From Salmonella enterica subsp. enterica serovar Choleraesuis (GTDB lineage Bacteria; Pseudomonadota; Gammaproteobacteria; Enterobacterales; Enterobacteriaceae), in the NCBI GenBank assembly GCA_022846635.1, contig AP025685.1, positions 2,728,001-2,792,000 of the forward strand: a stretch of DNA of 64,000 bases. Direction: 5' to 3'. Positions 10,929-22,416 of the stretch are shown piece by piece. Under the pieces are notes generated by a model that ran no database searches, was not told the origin of the DNA, and saw nothing but the letters and a program-made list of their open reading frames with translations. The stretch's first letter is position 1. Every line of letters starts with the position of its first letter. The position numbers were made by a program, and so were the translations under genes.

Positions 10929-11561
10929 TTAGTCCTGCAAAAAAGGATTATGCAGGCGCTCATAGCCCAGAGTTGAAAGCGGGCCATGGCCGGGAATAAA
11001 AGTAACATCATCGCCCAGCGGCAGCATTTTATCTTTGATAGAAGCGATAAGCGCCGCGTGGTCCCCTTTAGGGAAATCGCTGCGCCCTACGCCACCTTTG
11101 AACAGAACGTCACCAGAGATAACCAGACGGCTTTCTGGGGCAAAAAATACCACATGACCTGGCGTATGGCCCGGCGTGTGCAGCACTTGCAGCGTAATGT
11201 TACCGACGGAAACGCTATCGCCCTCTTCCAGCCAGCGGTTCGGAGTTAAAGGCTGACATTCATCCAGCCCAAACATCCGGCTCTGCGCAGGGAGCCCTTG
11301 CAGCCAGAATTCGTCCTCACGCTGCGGGCCAATTACCGGCACCTGATAATACTCCGCCAGCTCAGCCGCCGCCCCGACGTGATCGAGATGGCCATGGGTC
11401 AGGAGTATTTGAGTCACGGTAACGCCCTTTTCAGCGACTTCGCGCTTAATCAGTTCGGCATCACCGCCTGGATCTATCAGTGCGGCTTCCTTACTGCCCT
11501 CTCCCCAGATAAGCGAACAGTTCTGAGCGAAAGCGGTAACCGGAATAATGTGGTAATTCAT
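10929..11561 (-). CDS. gloC: Hydroxyacylglutathione hydrolase GloC (type II glyoxalase)
   Basis: A metallo-beta-lactamase fold hydrolase of 210 residues (E. coli GloC/YcbL has 215; the C-terminal few residues are missing). It hydrolyses S-lactoylglutathione in methylglyoxal detoxification. The metal motif THGHLDHVG near residue 57, the second histidine in [13 protein letters not shown] and the aspartate in [17 protein letters not shown] are present, as is the C-terminal [18 protein letters not shown]. It follows mepK on the same strand with a 32 bp gap, so co-transcription is likely. Confidence 0.93.
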   Translation of the reverse strand: MNYHIIPVTAFAQNCSLIWGEGSKEAALIDPGGDAELIKREVAEKGVTVTQILLTHGHLDHVGAAAELAEYYQVPVIGPQREDEFWLQGLPAQSRMFGLDECQPLTPNRWLEEGDSVSVGNITLQVLHTPGHTPGHVVFFAPESRLVISGDVLFKGGVGRSDFPKGDHAALIASIKDKMLPLGDDVTFIPGHGPLSTLGYERLHNPFLQD

Positions 11562-11593
11562 AAGCTCCCCAGGCCGTCAGGCCGCGAATCATT

Positions 11594-12142
11594 CTACCAG
11601 TGGCGCACAGGCCCGGTATCAATATGCACAAAGTTACTACGTGGGTAGTATCCTACACCACCCGAGCGCATGGAAAGCGCTGCTTTGCGAATATTGCTTA
11701 AAGCGACCCCTTCAATATGGAAATCCATCGCCTGTCCCTTAGTGTGATAGCTTTTTTTGGCGACGCCGCGGCTGTGGGAGCGCAGTTCATTATTAGTGCC
11801 CAGGGAACGATAGCCGGAAATAAGCTGCACCGGACGCTGGGTGCCAAGCAGCCCCTGCAAGCGATATAGCTGGTCAAACAGGCCAGGATCGATGGTTTTT
11901 ATCTTATTAGCGCGAAAGTCGCGAAAGAAGTGATTAAGCCGGGTAAGTTCATCATGAATATACCCTTTTCCATCGAAGAATTCGGCTTTAATCGTTTCTC
12001 CGGTGTGCAGATTGTTCAGCGTTAAAATACGAGGACGTGGCGTTGAGAGCGTTGCAAACGATGGGAAAGGCAACAGCGAAGCTCCCAACGCAACGCCCCC
12101 CAACGCCAGCAGTTTACGGCGATTAGCGTCAAATTTGTCCAT
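11594..12142 (-). CDS. mepK: Murein endopeptidase MepK (DUF882/M15 family), Tat-exported
   Basis: From the ATG at 12140-12142 the product has 182 residues, the E. coli MepK (YcbK) length. A longer reading frame extends 33 codons upstream but lacks family support. The N terminus MDKFDANRRKLLALGGVALG is a twin-arginine signal with an ATLS-like cleavage region. The mature part carries the M15-type zinc residues in SYHTKGQAMDFHIEG and FVHIDTG. E. coli MepK cleaves 3-3 crosslinks (mDap-mDap) in the periplasm. Its neighbour ldtD makes those same crosslinks, so the pair links synthesis and cleavage. Confidence 0.94.
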   Translation of the reverse strand: MDKFDANRRKLLALGGVALGASLLPFPSFATLSTPRPRILTLNNLHTGETIKAEFFDGKGYIHDELTRLNHFFRDFRANKIKTIDPGLFDQLYRLQGLLGTQRPVQLISGYRSLGTNNELRSHSRGVAKKSYHTKGQAMDFHIEGVALSNIRKAALSMRSGGVGYYPRSNFVHIDTGPVRHW

Positions 12143-12266
12143 ATTTTTTAGGTCTACAGTAAGTAAGAAATAATCGTTAATTATGAATATGCAGTTCTGG
12201 CGCACGAAAGGCACCTTAACGACCGTACAAACTCTAGTCAAGATACCTGGATCCCAGTAACGACAA

Positions 12267-12285
12267 GGCTTCCATAAAGGAAGCC
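12267..12285 (-). terminator. Hairpin between ldtD and mepK
   Basis: A 7 bp inverted repeat GGCTTCC/GGAAGCC around a 5-base loop lies 46 bp after the ldtD stop. The T tract is poor (TTGTCGTT), so this is at best a weak terminator or a stability element. Confidence 0.4.
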
Positions 12286-12330
12286 CCGTTTACTTCATAC
12301 TGTATGACAACGATAACGCTGATAATTCAG

Positions 12331-14076
12331 TTAGTACCGCATAAGTTGTCCCACTTTTTTGAGGTTTTGAGCCCCAGATCTCGCTGTTAAATCGTAATTG
12401 TAAATATCTGTTCGAAATTGCGTCATTCCGTCTTCACCCACAAAAGCCGTGAGATAAAACAGATTAACCGGAATACGGCGAGGGATATTCACATAACGCG
12501 ATTTCATGGCGTCCAGCGCAGTAGAAATACGCGCCTTGTCCCAACCGGCATCTCCCAGCAGCATAGCCGCAAGCTCAGAGGCTTTGTTTACCCGCACGCA
12601 GCCAGAGCTAAGCGCTCGCACATCTTTCTGGAACAAGTTGTGATTAGGCGTATCGTGCAGATAAATTGCATCTGAACTTGGCATATTAAATTTATAACGG
12701 CCAAGTGAGTTAGTCGGCCCTGGTTTCTGCTGAAAACGGAATGGAAGATTATTGGCGGAGTAATTACCCCAATTAACCTGATAAGGGTCGATAGTATCCT
12801 GACTGCTCCAGCCACGCATCACGGTGTAACCATGGCTTTTCAGATAACCAGGGTCACGCGTTACTTTTGGCAGCAGGTCTTTACGCGCCAGAGTCGGCGG
12901 AACGTTCCAGGGCGGGTTTACCACCACGTTATTAAGCGCACTACTCATCAGCGGCGTTTTGCGGTCAGGGCGACCGACAATAACGCGTGAAGCCAGAGCC
13001 GTATTACCATCCACATAATAGGTCAGTGAATAGTTGGGTATATTTACCATGATTCCGGTACTGACTTTTTCCGGCAGCAGACGCAAACGCTGAATGTTTA
13101 ACGCCAGAAGCGCGGCGCGTTGCGCCGGACTTATATTCAGCCAGTAACGGGTAGAGCTACCCAATACCCCATCAGCGCCCAGGCCATGCCATTTCTGAAA
13201 GCGTTTCACCGCAGCCACCAGACGGGCATCGTAATATCCCGACGCTTTAGCCGAGCCGGAGCCTTCAAGCATCCCGGTACGAGACAGAATCTCAGTGAGT
13301 GCGCCGTTTTCATCACTCCATTGCCCAGGGCGTAACATCAGGGTATCGGAAACCTGTGGCCACGGACGGGTGTCATCCATCATCGACATTAGCGATTTAT
13401 GCAGAGTTGCATATTGTGGATGTTGAGGAGCCAGCGAACGGATGAAGCTGTCGAGCGAGCTATTATTAACCGCCAGCTGCCATTGGTTAATGACTGAAAT
13501 CGCCGGCAGCGATGGCGTGTACGCCTGGCTGCCATAGAGCCAGCGCGTTCCTTCAACCTGAACCGAGCTGACGTACTGCAGGTAACCTAGCAGCGCATCT
13601 GATAATACGATATCCCGGGCCTGCCCCTGGATATCCGGATTGGTGAGTAAATCAGCCCAACGGGTAAACTGTGGCTGGAACCCGGCCAGCGCGACTTCGG
13701 CCAGCTGTTGCTGGAAGGAGCGCACCGCGTCTTTATCCTCCCACATCGGCTTCATATCATGAGCCGCATAAAGCGTAGCAAGGGTATCGGTATACACCGG
13801 AATGTACCCGGCTGGCAGCGCGGCTCTAATCTGGCTACGGCTTTGATCTACCGTCGTCGAGCTTTGCAGCGGCTGGCTGCCAATCAGCGCGGCTACGCCT
13901 GGGGTAGGTTCAGCAGTACGGGTCAAGACCTCAGGTTGGCTGGCAAGCTGCGCCGAGCTGTCTGAAGGCACTACCGCGGGTTCTTCTGCATAAACGCCTG
14001 ATGTCGCCACCAGACCTGTCATTAAAGCAACACTCAGCACGGAGCGCCGGAACATCGATAATTTCATCACTAACAT
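12331..14076 (-). CDS. ldtD: L,D-transpeptidase LdtD (YcbB)
   Basis: A periplasmic YkuD-family enzyme that forms 3-3 (mDap-mDap) peptidoglycan crosslinks and gives beta-lactam tolerance. The order is signal peptide (to about residue 30, ending VYAEEP), scaffold domain, peptidoglycan-binding domain ([18 protein letters not shown], about residue 290) and YkuD catalytic domain with IYLHDTPN and the active cysteine in [10 protein letters not shown] near residue 500. It has 581 residues against 615 in E. coli; the difference is mostly the Pro/Thr-rich insert just before the peptidoglycan-binding repeat, which is nearly absent here. Three in-frame ATGs (14076, 14067, 14055) compete; AAGGG lies too close to the first, so 14067 may be the real start. 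Confidence 0.93.
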   Translation of the reverse strand: MLVMKLSMFRRSVLSVALMTGLVATSGVYAEEPAVVPSDSSAQLASQPEVLTRTAEPTPGVAALIGSQPLQSSTTVDQSRSQIRAALPAGYIPVYTDTLATLYAAHDMKPMWEDKDAVRSFQQQLAEVALAGFQPQFTRWADLLTNPDIQGQARDIVLSDALLGYLQYVSSVQVEGTRWLYGSQAYTPSLPAISVINQWQLAVNNSSLDSFIRSLAPQHPQYATLHKSLMSMMDDTRPWPQVSDTLMLRPGQWSDENGALTEILSRTGMLEGSGSAKASGYYDARLVAAVKRFQKWHGLGADGVLGSSTRYWLNISPAQRAALLALNIQRLRLLPEKVSTGIMVNIPNYSLTYYVDGNTALASRVIVGRPDRKTPLMSSALNNVVVNPPWNVPPTLARKDLLPKVTRDPGYLKSHGYTVMRGWSSQDTIDPYQVNWGNYSANNLPFRFQQKPGPTNSLGRYKFNMPSSDAIYLHDTPNHNLFQKDVRALSSGCVRVNKASELAAMLLGDAGWDKARISTALDAMKSRYVNIPRRIPVNLFYLTAFVGEDGMTQFRTDIYNYDLTARSGAQNLKKVGQLMRY

Positions 14077-14207
14077 ATCCCTTGCCCCCTGATAATTTCA
14101 CATATGGCCTTGCAACGTGAATCGTTGGGCATATCCACCAGTATACAAATAGAAAATAGCGTTACGACAAATTGTGGTCGTAAAATTTCTCAATGACTCA
14201 GAAAGTT

Positions 14208-14232
14208 AAAAAGCGGGCCAAAGCCCGCTTTT
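14208..14232 (-). terminator. Terminator of the cmoM-mukFEB operon
   Basis: A perfect 10 bp stem AAAAGCGGGC/GCCCGCTTTT with loop CAAA begins 3 bp after the mukB stop and has a short T run on the minus strand. Confidence 0.85.
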
Positions 14233-14235
14233 GCC

Positions 14236-17200
14236 TCACGATGCGTTAGCCGCACCATCAGGTATAGCCTGTGGTAAAGGCGCTGCGAAGCCGCGTAACC
14301 CCACCACATGCACGTGCTCATGATTATTGAGCACCTTACGCACCAGTTTATACGTGGTGCCTTTTTCCGGGCTGATATTCTCAGGCGCCGCGATAATCAG
14401 CTGCATTTCGAGACGCTCGCACAGCTCAAACAGCGTGTTGATTGAACGGGCATCCAGACGCGCCGCTTCGTCGAGGAACAACAGGCGGCAAGGAGAAACA
14501 TCTTTACCGCGCAGGCGGTGTGACTCTTCTTCCCAGCTCTGCACCACCATGACCAGAATCGACATCCCGGTACCGATAGCCTCACCGGTAGACAGCGCCC
14601 CACTTTCAGCGCGCAGCCAGCCGTCTGAACCACGGTTAACCTCAACCTCCATCTCCAGATAGTTGCGGTAATCCAGCAGCTCTTCCCCGATGGTCTGCGC
14701 GGTACGCTGGCCCACATCAACCTGCGGATTCAGGCGCTGATAAAGCTTAGCCAGGGCTTCCGAGAAGCTCAGGCGCTGGCTGGTAAACAAGTCCTGATGC
14801 TGTTCGTGCTGTTCAGACAACACATCCAGCAGCATTGCGTGGCTTTCACGCACGTTTACATTCAGCCGTACGCTATTAACCTGACCGAAGGATACGCTCT
14901 GCAGCCCCTGGTTGAGCATCCGGATACGGTTCTGCTCACGCTGAATCGTTTTGCGAATAATGTTAGCCACACTGCGTGAGCTGATAGCCAGTTTCTGCTC
15001 ACGAGCCATCAGCTCTTCGGTCAGACGGCTAAGTTCAATTTCCATCTGCTCGATAGCTTCTACCGGATCGTCGGTACGAATAATATCCTGACGAATACGC
15101 TCACGAAGATGCTGATAAACCGCCACGAAGAACTGGATTTTACGCTCTGGGCGTTTTGGATCTTCCGACAGGCGCAACACATCGCGCAGATGTTCGTTAT
15201 CCGCCACGGCCTGGCGCAAAGCACCCAACGCTTTATCCGAAATAGAACGCAGTTCATCCGCCGACACGTAAGCCAGCTCACGACGGTTCAGACGGCGTTC
15301 TACGCCATTGTCTTTCACCATGCGCATCACCGCACACCATCCGGCTTTAGACACCACGACCTGCTCGCGCATTTCGTAGTAATCACGCTCGTTACGCTTC
15401 AGGCGACGGGTCAGGTTGTCCATCTCGCTTTCGCACAGAGTAATCTGCTTCTCAAGCTGATTACGGCGCTGGCGGTTATTGTTCAGCGTAGCATGCAGGC
15501 GATCGCGACGTTCGCGAGCACGCTCTTCCGCACCAACATCCGCACGCACACCGATGTCCTGCAGCTCTTTATATAGCTCGGTCAGCAGCTCTTTCTTGGT
15601 TTCGTAAGAGCTTTTCAGCGAGGCCAGCAACTGGTTATGCTGGTTAAGCTGCGCGACGTGATTACGCATGGCATCACGCGCCTGGGTGCGCTCGGCCTGC
15701 GCCTGCTCCAGACGACGACGCAGCTTCTCATTGAGATCGCTATTACCGTCCAGCATGCCCGCCGCATCGGTATAGCTAAAGTGAGCCCGACGCTGCACGA
15801 CTTCGGTCAGCGCAAAGGCTTTCTGGCGAGCTTCTCGCTGCATCTGTTGAGCGTACTGATAATCGCTCTTGAGCTGCTCATGCTGCTCCGGATCGCTTTG
15901 CAAAACCTGAGCCATTGGCTCCAGTTTGATAAGGCGCGCACCGTGCTGCTGAATAAAGTGGGCAGCTTCCTGAGCCTCGTCGACCCGCTCCTGAATTTCG
16001 GCTACCCGGTCTGCCAGAGTATCGTCTTCCAGCAGGCTCAGGCGCGGCAGCAGGCGGTTAAGCAGGCTGACGCTCTCTTTCAGCTGTTCGTACTGAGTAC
16101 GCTGTTGCTGGTTATCGCTCTCATGACTATTGAGGGCGCGCTCCAGTTCACCACGACGGGTGGACAGTTCGCGAATTTCCGCTTCCGGATCGGTATCAAA
16201 CGCAACCGACAGGTGCTGACCGATAAAACGGCTGAACGCCTGGTGCAGGCGCTGCGCCTTCTGCACATCAAAGGAGAGCGTGGCATAGCTTTCCGCCAGC
16301 GTTTCACGCTCTGCATGCAGATGTTCAATGCGGCTTTCGCGCGCGGCGCGGCCAAACAGAGGCACCGCCGGGAAGCGTGAGTAACGCCACTGGCGGTCGG
16401 CCACCTTCACCACCACCGCTTTGTCCAACTCTTCAACGCTAAATACGCTGTCATCGAAGGACTGCGGGTCGCCTTCGATTAAATAGAGGTCTTCCGGGCA
16501 ATCTTCCAGTCCGTCGAGATACTCACGGATCTGGGTTAAATCCGGAACCACGATGGCATGACGCGAAGGGCCATAGAGCGCCGAGAAGTACGGCGCATCT
16601 TCAAAGCTTACATCGTCGTAGATTTCAGAGAGCAGCACACCGCCAAAGCGTTCTGCCAACGCATTGAGACGACCATCTTCGGCACCGCCCGGCTGGCTCA
16701 GCCGCTCAATCTCTTCGTCGATGGCGCGTTTATGGGCACCGACTTCGTCGCGTTCAACGGTGATTTCACGCTCTTGCTCCAGCAGTTGCTGAAGGTATTC
16801 CGTGACTTCCTGGCTGGAATTGAACTCTGCACCGCTTTGTTCACAAAGCTGAGCAAGGTGGCTTTGCGCTGCCAGCCATACCGGAGCGCGCAGTTGCAGG
16901 GCTTTGATGCGGGCCTGTAGCTGTTCAAACTCCTGGCGTAGGGCCAGACGCTGCTCACCGGCGGCAGATACCTGCTCACCGAGTTCAGCCTGGCGCGCGT
17001 CCAGTTCCTGATACAGCGCATCCAGCTGCTCGGGATCTACGCTGCGTCCGTGGCGACGGGTAAACTCCAGCAGCAGACGTTCGGCATCCTGCTGCTCGCG
17101 CAGACGCTGTTCCAGCTCGGTCAGGCGTAAACGCAGAGACTGGAGCTGATCGGCCTGATGGCGCTGGCTGGCGGCATCGCGCAGTAATTCGCGCGCGACG

Positions 17201-18687
17201 TCCCAGGCTTCGCTGCGGCTGACCGGCCCCTGGATTTCGCAAACCAGTTTCCATGCCTGCTCAAACTGCTGATGAGCGTTTTGCGCCACGCTCATCTTAT
17301 GTTCCAGCTCAAACAGTTGCTCGTTAGCTTCCAGCTCTTTCGCCTGGAATGTTTCCAGCCACTCCTCGGCGCTCTCTGGATTGAGGTCCGGCAGATGACA
17401 TAATTCACGAGCCCGATTTAGGGCCTGCTGAGCCTGTTGATACTGGATTGCGCGGGTCTGCTGAACATCCAGAGCCTGCTGATAATCAGCCAGCTGGCTT
17501 TTCAGCTCATCCACTTCCAGCTCAGCGGCTTCGGCACGAGCTTCATTCTCTTCTTGCTGTTCGGCCGCTTCGGCTACGATTTCGTTTTGCTCTTCGAAGC
17601 GCATTTGCAGCTCTTCAAGGTCGCCTTCGTAGCGTTCAATTTTTTCTTGCTGGCGCAGCGCGGTCTGAACCAGGTTCAGATGGTCGCTGGCAGCCTGATA
17701 TTCGCTTTCGAGATCCTGCTCTGAACCGCTGTACTCCGCCAGTTCACGCGCCGTTTCAACGTGTTTGAACTGCTCGGCCACCAGCGCCTGGCGACCGGTA
17801 AACAGCTCGCGCCGGTACTCCAGCGCTTTATCCAGGTGAACACGACGTTCGTTGTTGTGGCGCATGTAATCAGCAGCCACGTAGTCGGTAGCTTCTGAAA
17901 TTAGATGCTTAAACAGATCGCGGTCCGACTGAGTGACGCGAATAGCTTCCAGCGTCAAACGGTTTTCGCGCAGCGCGGCTTCCATATCCTGGAACGCTTT
18001 ACGCACCCCACCGTTTTCCGGCAACAGGTAGTCGCGCAGCGAGCGGGTGATGGCACTGGAAATACCGCCATACAGCGACGCTTCGATAAGTTTGTAGTAT
18101 TTGCTACGGTCAGAGGCCGAGCGCAGACGTTTCGCGACGATGCCCAAATCAAACATCAGCGCATGGTAATCAATGATGGAGTTGAACTGTTTGAACAGTA
18201 CGCCTTCCATCTCTTCTACTTTGTCTTTTAATTCATTGAGAGCCAGCACTCGCGCCTGGCGATCGCCCACGGCTTCGGTCAGCAGTTGCGTTGGCTGAAT
18301 ATTGGCAGGCAGCCCCTGAATAGCAAATGGTTTGATATCGACTTTACGGTCGCGCCCGGCTACCTGTTGCAGACGTACGCCGACCACTACCCGCTGCTGG
18401 CGGGAGTTAACCACATCCAATACCGCATAACACACCCCGGCGCGCAGCTTACCGTGCAGGCCTTTATCGCGAGAACCACTGGTGGCCCCTGCCTCGGTGG
18501 TGTTACGGAAGTGCAGCAGCGTCAGGTCGGGAATAAGCGCCGTGACAAAAGCCGCCATCGTGGTGGATTTACCGGCTCCGTTACCGCCAGAAAGCGTGGT
18601 GACCAGCTCATCAAGGTCAAAAGTGCGGGCGAAGAAACCGTTCCAGTTTACCAGCGTCAGCGAGCGAAATTTACCGCGTTCAATCAT
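14236..18687 (-). CDS. mukB: Chromosome partition protein MukB (SMC-like)
   Basis: A 1483-residue SMC-type ATPase (E. coli 1486). The N-terminal head has Walker [15 protein letters not shown]. Two long coiled-coil arms flank a hinge near residues 660-770. The C-terminal head has the ABC signature [10 protein letters not shown] and Walker [12 protein letters not shown]. With MukE and MukF it forms the condensin that folds and segregates the chromosome, and its hinge binds topoisomerase IV. The coiled coils are rich in Glu, Gln, Arg and Leu as expected. It is the last gene of cmoM-mukF-mukE-mukB and overlaps mukE by 4 bases. Confidence 0.97.
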   Translation of the reverse strand: MIERGKFRSLTLVNWNGFFARTFDLDELVTTLSGGNGAGKSTTMAAFVTALIPDLTLLHFRNTTEAGATSGSRDKGLHGKLRAGVCYAVLDVVNSRQQRVVVGVRLQQVAGRDRKVDIKPFAIQGLPANIQPTQLLTEAVGDRQARVLALNELKDKVEEMEGVLFKQFNSIIDYHALMFDLGIVAKRLRSASDRSKYYKLIEASLYGGISSAITRSLRDYLLPENGGVRKAFQDMEAALRENRLTLEAIRVTQSDRDLFKHLISEATDYVAADYMRHNNERRVHLDKALEYRRELFTGRQALVAEQFKHVETARELAEYSGSEQDLESEYQAASDHLNLVQTALRQQEKIERYEGDLEELQMRFEEQNEIVAEAAEQQEENEARAEAAELEVDELKSQLADYQQALDVQQTRAIQYQQAQQALNRARELCHLPDLNPESAEEWLETFQAKELEANEQLFELEHKMSVAQNAHQQFEQAWKLVCEIQGPVSRSEAWDVARELLRDAASQRHQADQLQSLRLRLTELEQRLREQQDAERLLLEFTRRHGRSVDPEQLDALYQELDARQAELGEQVSAAGEQRLALRQEFEQLQARIKALQLRAPVWLAAQSHLAQLCEQSGAEFNSSQEVTEYLQQLLEQEREITVERDEVGAHKRAIDEEIERLSQPGGAEDGRLNALAERFGGVLLSEIYDDVSFEDAPYFSALYGPSRHAIVVPDLTQIREYLDGLEDCPEDLYLIEGDPQSFDDSVFSVEELDKAVVVKVADRQWRYSRFPAVPLFGRAARESRIEHLHAERETLAESYATLSFDVQKAQRLHQAFSRFIGQHLSVAFDTDPEAEIRELSTRRGELERALNSHESDNQQQRTQYEQLKESVSLLNRLLPRLSLLEDDTLADRVAEIQERVDEAQEAAHFIQQHGARLIKLEPMAQVLQSDPEQHEQLKSDYQYAQQMQREARQKAFALTEVVQRRAHFSYTDAAGMLDGNSDLNEKLRRRLEQAQAERTQARDAMRNHVAQLNQHNQLLASLKSSYETKKELLTELYKELQDIGVRADVGAEERARERRDRLHATLNNNRQRRNQLEKQITLCESEMDNLTRRLKRNERDYYEMREQVVVSKAGWCAVMRMVKDNGVERRLNRRELAYVSADELRSISDKALGALRQAVADNEHLRDVLRLSEDPKRPERKIQFFVAVYQHLRERIRQDIIRTDDPVEAIEQMEIELSRLTEELMAREQKLAISSRSVANIIRKTIQREQNRIRMLNQGLQSVSFGQVNSVRLNVNVRESHAMLLDVLSEQHEQHQDLFTSQRLSFSEALAKLYQRLNPQVDVGQRTAQTIGEELLDYRNYLEMEVEVNRGSDGWLRAESGALSTGEAIGTGMSILVMVVQSWEEESHRLRGKDVSPCRLLFLDEAARLDARSINTLFELCERLEMQLIIAAPENISPEKGTTYKLVRKVLNNHEHVHVVGLRGFAAPLPQAIPDGAANAS

Positions 18688-19391
18688 TCCTGTTCATCCT
18701 CCGCACTGTCCTGAGTCTCTTCCACTTCATCGTTCAACTGGAGATGGCTCTCCACCGGAATGGCTTCGCCATCGCGGATCATCCGCAGCTGCGCCTCGCG
18801 CGGATCGTCACCGCTGCGAACATCGGCGCCAAAGCGGAAAACCGACTCGGTAATGCGGAACTTACTGCTGTCGTGGCCCATAAACCACACCATACCCAGA
18901 CGACGCAGACGGCCTAGAGAGGCGCGGACTTTTTCCTGCAGCTTCTGGCGGTCCAGGTCGGAACCGGTTGAACGGTTATTCACCAGGCGTAAGAGTTTGG
19001 TTTCGTCGGCCAGGGTTAAAAGCTCGTCATACAGCTCTTGCTGAGTGAAGATCCCTTCGTTTGCCAGGCGCTCCGGGCTGAGATAGAGATAACAGAGGAT
19101 CTTCCCTACCATCATATCCAGCTCAGACAGCACCGAACGCGGAATAAGCGTTGTAGAGCGCGGACGCAAATAGAAGAACCCTTCCGGCGCCCGAATCAGC
19201 TCCACGTTATAACGTGCATAAAACGACTCCAGGTCTTCCTGGAAGTCCATTAAAAATGCGTGGTTATCCAGCTCATCAAGGCCGATATGGCGGCCTGCCC
19301 GCAGCTGGCTATCCAGCGCTGGGAAAAGTGGATTGGCCAGCGCCTGCGCCAGTTTAACGGGCATCATTTGTTCAATATTTGTTGATGACAT
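18684..19391 (-). CDS. mukE: Chromosome partition protein MukE
   Basis: MukE is the winged-helix accessory subunit (KITE family) of the MukBEF complex. The ATG at 19389-19391 gives [20 protein letters not shown] and 235 residues, close to E. coli MukE (234). A further nine in-frame codons upstream exist but are not in the family. The acidic C-terminal tail (from about residue 215) is typical. The gene starts inside the end of mukF (20 bp overlap) and ends overlapping mukB, so all three are probably translationally coupled. Confidence 0.96.
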   Translation of the reverse strand: MSSTNIEQMMPVKLAQALANPLFPALDSQLRAGRHIGLDELDNHAFLMDFQEDLESFYARYNVELIRAPEGFFYLRPRSTTLIPRSVLSELDMMVGKILCYLYLSPERLANEGIFTQQELYDELLTLADETKLLRLVNNRSTGSDLDRQKLQEKVRASLGRLRRLGMVWFMGHDSSKFRITESVFRFGADVRSGDDPREAQLRMIRDGEAIPVESHLQLNDEVEETQDSAEDEQE

Positions 19392-20694
19392 GTGCCTGTA
19401 CCTTGGCTCCGTAATCATTAATAGGCTGCCACGAAGCGGGCAGACCGCTGAAATCTGCCGCCGCTACGCCCAGACGCACGGCCTGGTCGACGACAATGCG
19501 CGCTACGTCAAAATGACGAGCGCGCGGGTATTGTGCCAGGTAGTCGCGCATTACTACGCTAAGATCCAATGGCAAATTCTGAGCTTTATAAACCTGCAAG
19601 CTCGCTTCAATCAGCGCCGCAAGCTGCTCTTTGATTTCGTTGAACTCTTCAAACTCAAGATCAGTCGGCAGTTCACCGGTGACTTCTTCATCGCGCAGCG
19701 ACAGCTCTTCATCGCGCATATCCAGCAGACGATCGGCGCTGGCATAGGTTAGCGCCCACGGTGCATCGAAGTAGTTTTGCACCGATTGGCGCAGACGTTG
19801 GGCAAATACCCGATTTTTATCCATATCGATAGCGGTACGGATAAATTTATGTACGTGGCGGTCGTAGCCTATCCATAAATCGATAGTCTGCTGGCCCCAG
19901 CTGATAATGCGGTCAAGTTTGTTTTGCAGGTCAAATATAAGACGGTCGATAAAATTGAGATCGTCCCGCCCCATAATGGCATCCTGAATCACCAGCAGAT
20001 TTTCCTGGAGCCTGTCGCCTGCGGCCTCTAGCGTATCCTGCAATTCGCGCAGCGTACCGGAGGTCTCTAGCAGCAGCACTTCACAGCTCGAAATCGCCGC
20101 GCGCCAGTCTTTATTCAGCAACTGAGCAATTTCATCTTTTACCTGCTGCTGCTGCTCGTCCATCACCCGCTGAGTGAGATCGATACTGTCGAAAATTTCC
20201 GCCACTGAATACTTCAGCGGCGCAAAAACATTGCGATGCCAGTGGAACTCATCTCCCCCTTCCTGGGACGCATCGGCGGCGCGTTTTAGTTCGCTGGCCA
20301 CGATGGATAGCTGCATTGATAAACGCAGAGTGGAGAATTCTCGCTGGCGAATATAGTAATCGGTAATACCGATCCCAAGCGGCGTAAGGCGGTAGATAGA
20401 GTTGCCTTCGGTGACTTCGCTGGTAAAGCGATTGATCAGGCGCTGGCGCACCATGTCGTTGATAGCGTTGTTGGCACGCATCCCGATGGTTTCATCACTT
20501 TGACCAAAAGCATCACTGACGTGGCGAAACGCGTCCACCAGCTCACCTTCAGACATTTCACCGTCAAGGCGCTCACCATTTAAGGTGGCTATAGACAGCA
20601 AAAACGCCAGCCTTTCAGTGGGCAGCGAAATAGAAAAATCATTTTTGCGGGCCCAGGCAACCAGTTCTGGCACAGTCTGGGAAAAATCACTCAT
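19372..20694 (-). CDS. mukF: Chromosome partition protein MukF (kleisin)
   Basis: MukF is the kleisin that bridges MukB heads and dimerises through its N-terminal winged-helix region. The 440-residue product has the same length as in E. coli. The N-terminal segment [30 protein letters not shown], the helical middle and the C-terminal winged helix are recognisable. It begins 3 bases after the cmoM stop. A run of Gln codons ([10 protein letters not shown], around residue 180) is the only low-complexity part. Confidence 0.96.
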   Translation of the reverse strand: MSDFSQTVPELVAWARKNDFSISLPTERLAFLLSIATLNGERLDGEMSEGELVDAFRHVSDAFGQSDETIGMRANNAINDMVRQRLINRFTSEVTEGNSIYRLTPLGIGITDYYIRQREFSTLRLSMQLSIVASELKRAADASQEGGDEFHWHRNVFAPLKYSVAEIFDSIDLTQRVMDEQQQQVKDEIAQLLNKDWRAAISSCEVLLLETSGTLRELQDTLEAAGDRLQENLLVIQDAIMGRDDLNFIDRLIFDLQNKLDRIISWGQQTIDLWIGYDRHVHKFIRTAIDMDKNRVFAQRLRQSVQNYFDAPWALTYASADRLLDMRDEELSLRDEEVTGELPTDLEFEEFNEIKEQLAALIEASLQVYKAQNLPLDLSVVMRDYLAQYPRARHFDVARIVVDQAVRLGVAAADFSGLPASWQPINDYGAKVQAHVINKY

Positions 20695-20697
20695 AAC

Positions 20698-21477
20698 TTA
20701 TCCTTGGCTTTGCGGCTTGAGCGCCGTGACATGGATATAGCGCCCAAGGCCAATCCAGGGTTCTTCGCGACAATAGCGCTCTTCAAGCGCCAGTAACTGT
20801 TCGAAGTCATCTTGCTGTCGGTGCTTCTCGCGCAGATAGTCGTGGAATACCCGCACTCCGGTTTTCCCGGTAATCTCCCAGCCCATATCGGTAAGCCACT
20901 GATATACATCTTCTGGTTTACGCGGATAATCGGGAGAAAGCGTACGCCGTTTCTTTTTCGGCATACCTAATTCTACGTAGTCGAAATTGCCAGCCACCAT
21001 ATTATGCAACAATAATCCGTTGGCATTATAAAACATCAGCGACAGCGTACCGCCCGGGGCCAGGCAATCCCATAACACCTGCAAAACCTTCTGAGGTTCA
21101 GCGACCCATTCGAGTACCGCATGAAACAATATCAGATCGACCGGGCTTGCCAAGTGCTGGCCTATTTCCTGAGCGGATGATTGAATGAAATCCATGTTCT
21201 CGCTCACACCTTTTGCCGCAGCAAAAGCCCTGGCGCGATTCACCATCTCACCCGAGAGATCGCATAACGTCACATGATGACCTTTGGCCGCCAGATAACA
21301 GGCCGTTTGTCCTTCGCCACCACCCGCGTCCAGGATGCGTAATGTTTCCCCAGGCCTGGCAGCCAGAAGAGCATCAAGATCCTGCCAGAGGATTGCCTGT
21401 CGCAACCGCCCTTTGGTGGTGCCATAGATATTGCGGGCAAACTTTTCGGCAATATCATCGAAATTACGGTCATCCAT
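20698..21477 (-). CDS. cmoM: tRNA 5-carboxymethoxyuridine methyltransferase CmoM
   Basis: A class I SAM-dependent methyltransferase of 259 residues (E. coli CmoM, formerly SmtA, 261). It methylates cmo5U34 to mcmo5U in certain tRNAs. The SAM site ILDAGGGEGQTACYLAAKGH near residue 45 and the C-terminal GRYIHVTALKPQ are conserved. The ATG at 21475-21477 (MDDRNFDDIAEKFARNIYG) is chosen by family length; the frame extends 12 codons further. First gene of the cmoM-mukFEB operon, divergent from elyC. Confidence 0.95.
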   Translation of the reverse strand: MDDRNFDDIAEKFARNIYGTTKGRLRQAILWQDLDALLAARPGETLRILDAGGGEGQTACYLAAKGHHVTLCDLSGEMVNRARAFAAAKGVSENMDFIQSSAQEIGQHLASPVDLILFHAVLEWVAEPQKVLQVLWDCLAPGGTLSLMFYNANGLLLHNMVAGNFDYVELGMPKKKRRTLSPDYPRKPEDVYQWLTDMGWEITGKTGVRVFHDYLREKHRQQDDFEQLLALEERYCREEPWIGLGRYIHVTALKPQSQG

Positions 21478-21607
21478 CGAGACAACTCCGCACTGAAAGC
21501 ACTCATCCAGCAAAAGTGCTATTTTGTCACAGCTACGGGCAGAATGAACCCTCAGTCATCTGGATAACCCTGTTTTCTCTGTCAGGTGATTAAAAAAGGA
21601 ACCGGAA

Positions 21608-22366
21608 TTGCTACTTTTCACACTGAAAAAATATATCGGCAGCCTGTTGCTGCCACTCCCTTTGTGTTTACTTCTTATGGGAGCAGGCATTGCGCTAATT
21701 TGGTTTACCCGCTGGCAGAAGAGCGGCAAAAGTATCCTTACCTTAAGCTGGCTGGCACTGTTGCTGCTCAGCCTACAGCCGGTGGCCGACAGCCTTCTGC
21801 GGCCAATAGAAAACAGCTACCCCACATGGCAGGGGCAGCCGAAGGCAAACTATATCGTGGTGCTGGGCGGCGGCTACACCTGGAACCCACAGTGGGCACC
21901 CAGTTCAAACCTGATTAACAACAGCCTGCCGCGGGTCACTGAAGGCATTCGGCTATGGCGGGAAAACCCCGGTGCCAAAATGATTTTCACCGGCGCTGCG
22001 GCCCCTGGCAACCCAATGAGTGCCGCAGAAACGGCGGCTAGAGTCGCTCAAAGCCTGGGCGTTCCAGCGGCTGATATCATTACGCTAACCCAGCCTAAAG
22101 ATACCGAAGAAGAAGCGCGGGCAGTAGCGGAGCGGATTGGCAAAGAGCCATTCCTGCTGGTGACTTCGGCATCCCATTTGCCGCGAGCGCTGGTTTTCTT
22201 CCATCAACAAGGATTGCAACCATTCCCGGCCCCAGCCAATCAGCTGGCCGTTACATCACAGCTCAATACCTGGGAGCGAGTGATTCCGGCCCCGGTATGG
22301 CTAATGCACAGCGATCGCGCGGCTTATGAAACCATAGGCCGGTTGTGGCAATGGCTTAAAGGGTAA
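21608..22366 (+). CDS. elyC: Envelope biogenesis factor ElyC (DUF218)
   Basis: A 252-residue inner-membrane protein (E. coli ElyC 259). It has two N-terminal membrane segments (residues about 10-35 and 40-60) and a periplasmic DUF218 domain with YIVVLGGGYTWNPQWAPSSN and SHLPRALVFFHQQG. E. coli ElyC affects peptidoglycan synthesis and enterobacterial common antigen carrier lipid balance at low temperature. The start appears to be TTG at 21608-21610, with AAGGA 8 bases upstream; no ATG or GTG fits the conserved LLFTLKKYIG. Convergent with ycbJ. Confidence 0.93.
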   Translation: MLLFTLKKYIGSLLLPLPLCLLLMGAGIALIWFTRWQKSGKSILTLSWLALLLLSLQPVADSLLRPIENSYPTWQGQPKANYIVVLGGGYTWNPQWAPSSNLINNSLPRVTEGIRLWRENPGAKMIFTGAAAPGNPMSAAETAARVAQSLGVPAADIITLTQPKDTEEEARAVAERIGKEPFLLVTSASHLPRALVFFHQQGLQPFPAPANQLAVTSQLNTWERVIPAPVWLMHSDRAAYETIGRLWQWLKG

Positions 22367-22416
22367 TATTCCCGATGAGGCAGGCTGTCCCTATGACGGC
22401 CTGCTTATGGCCCGAA

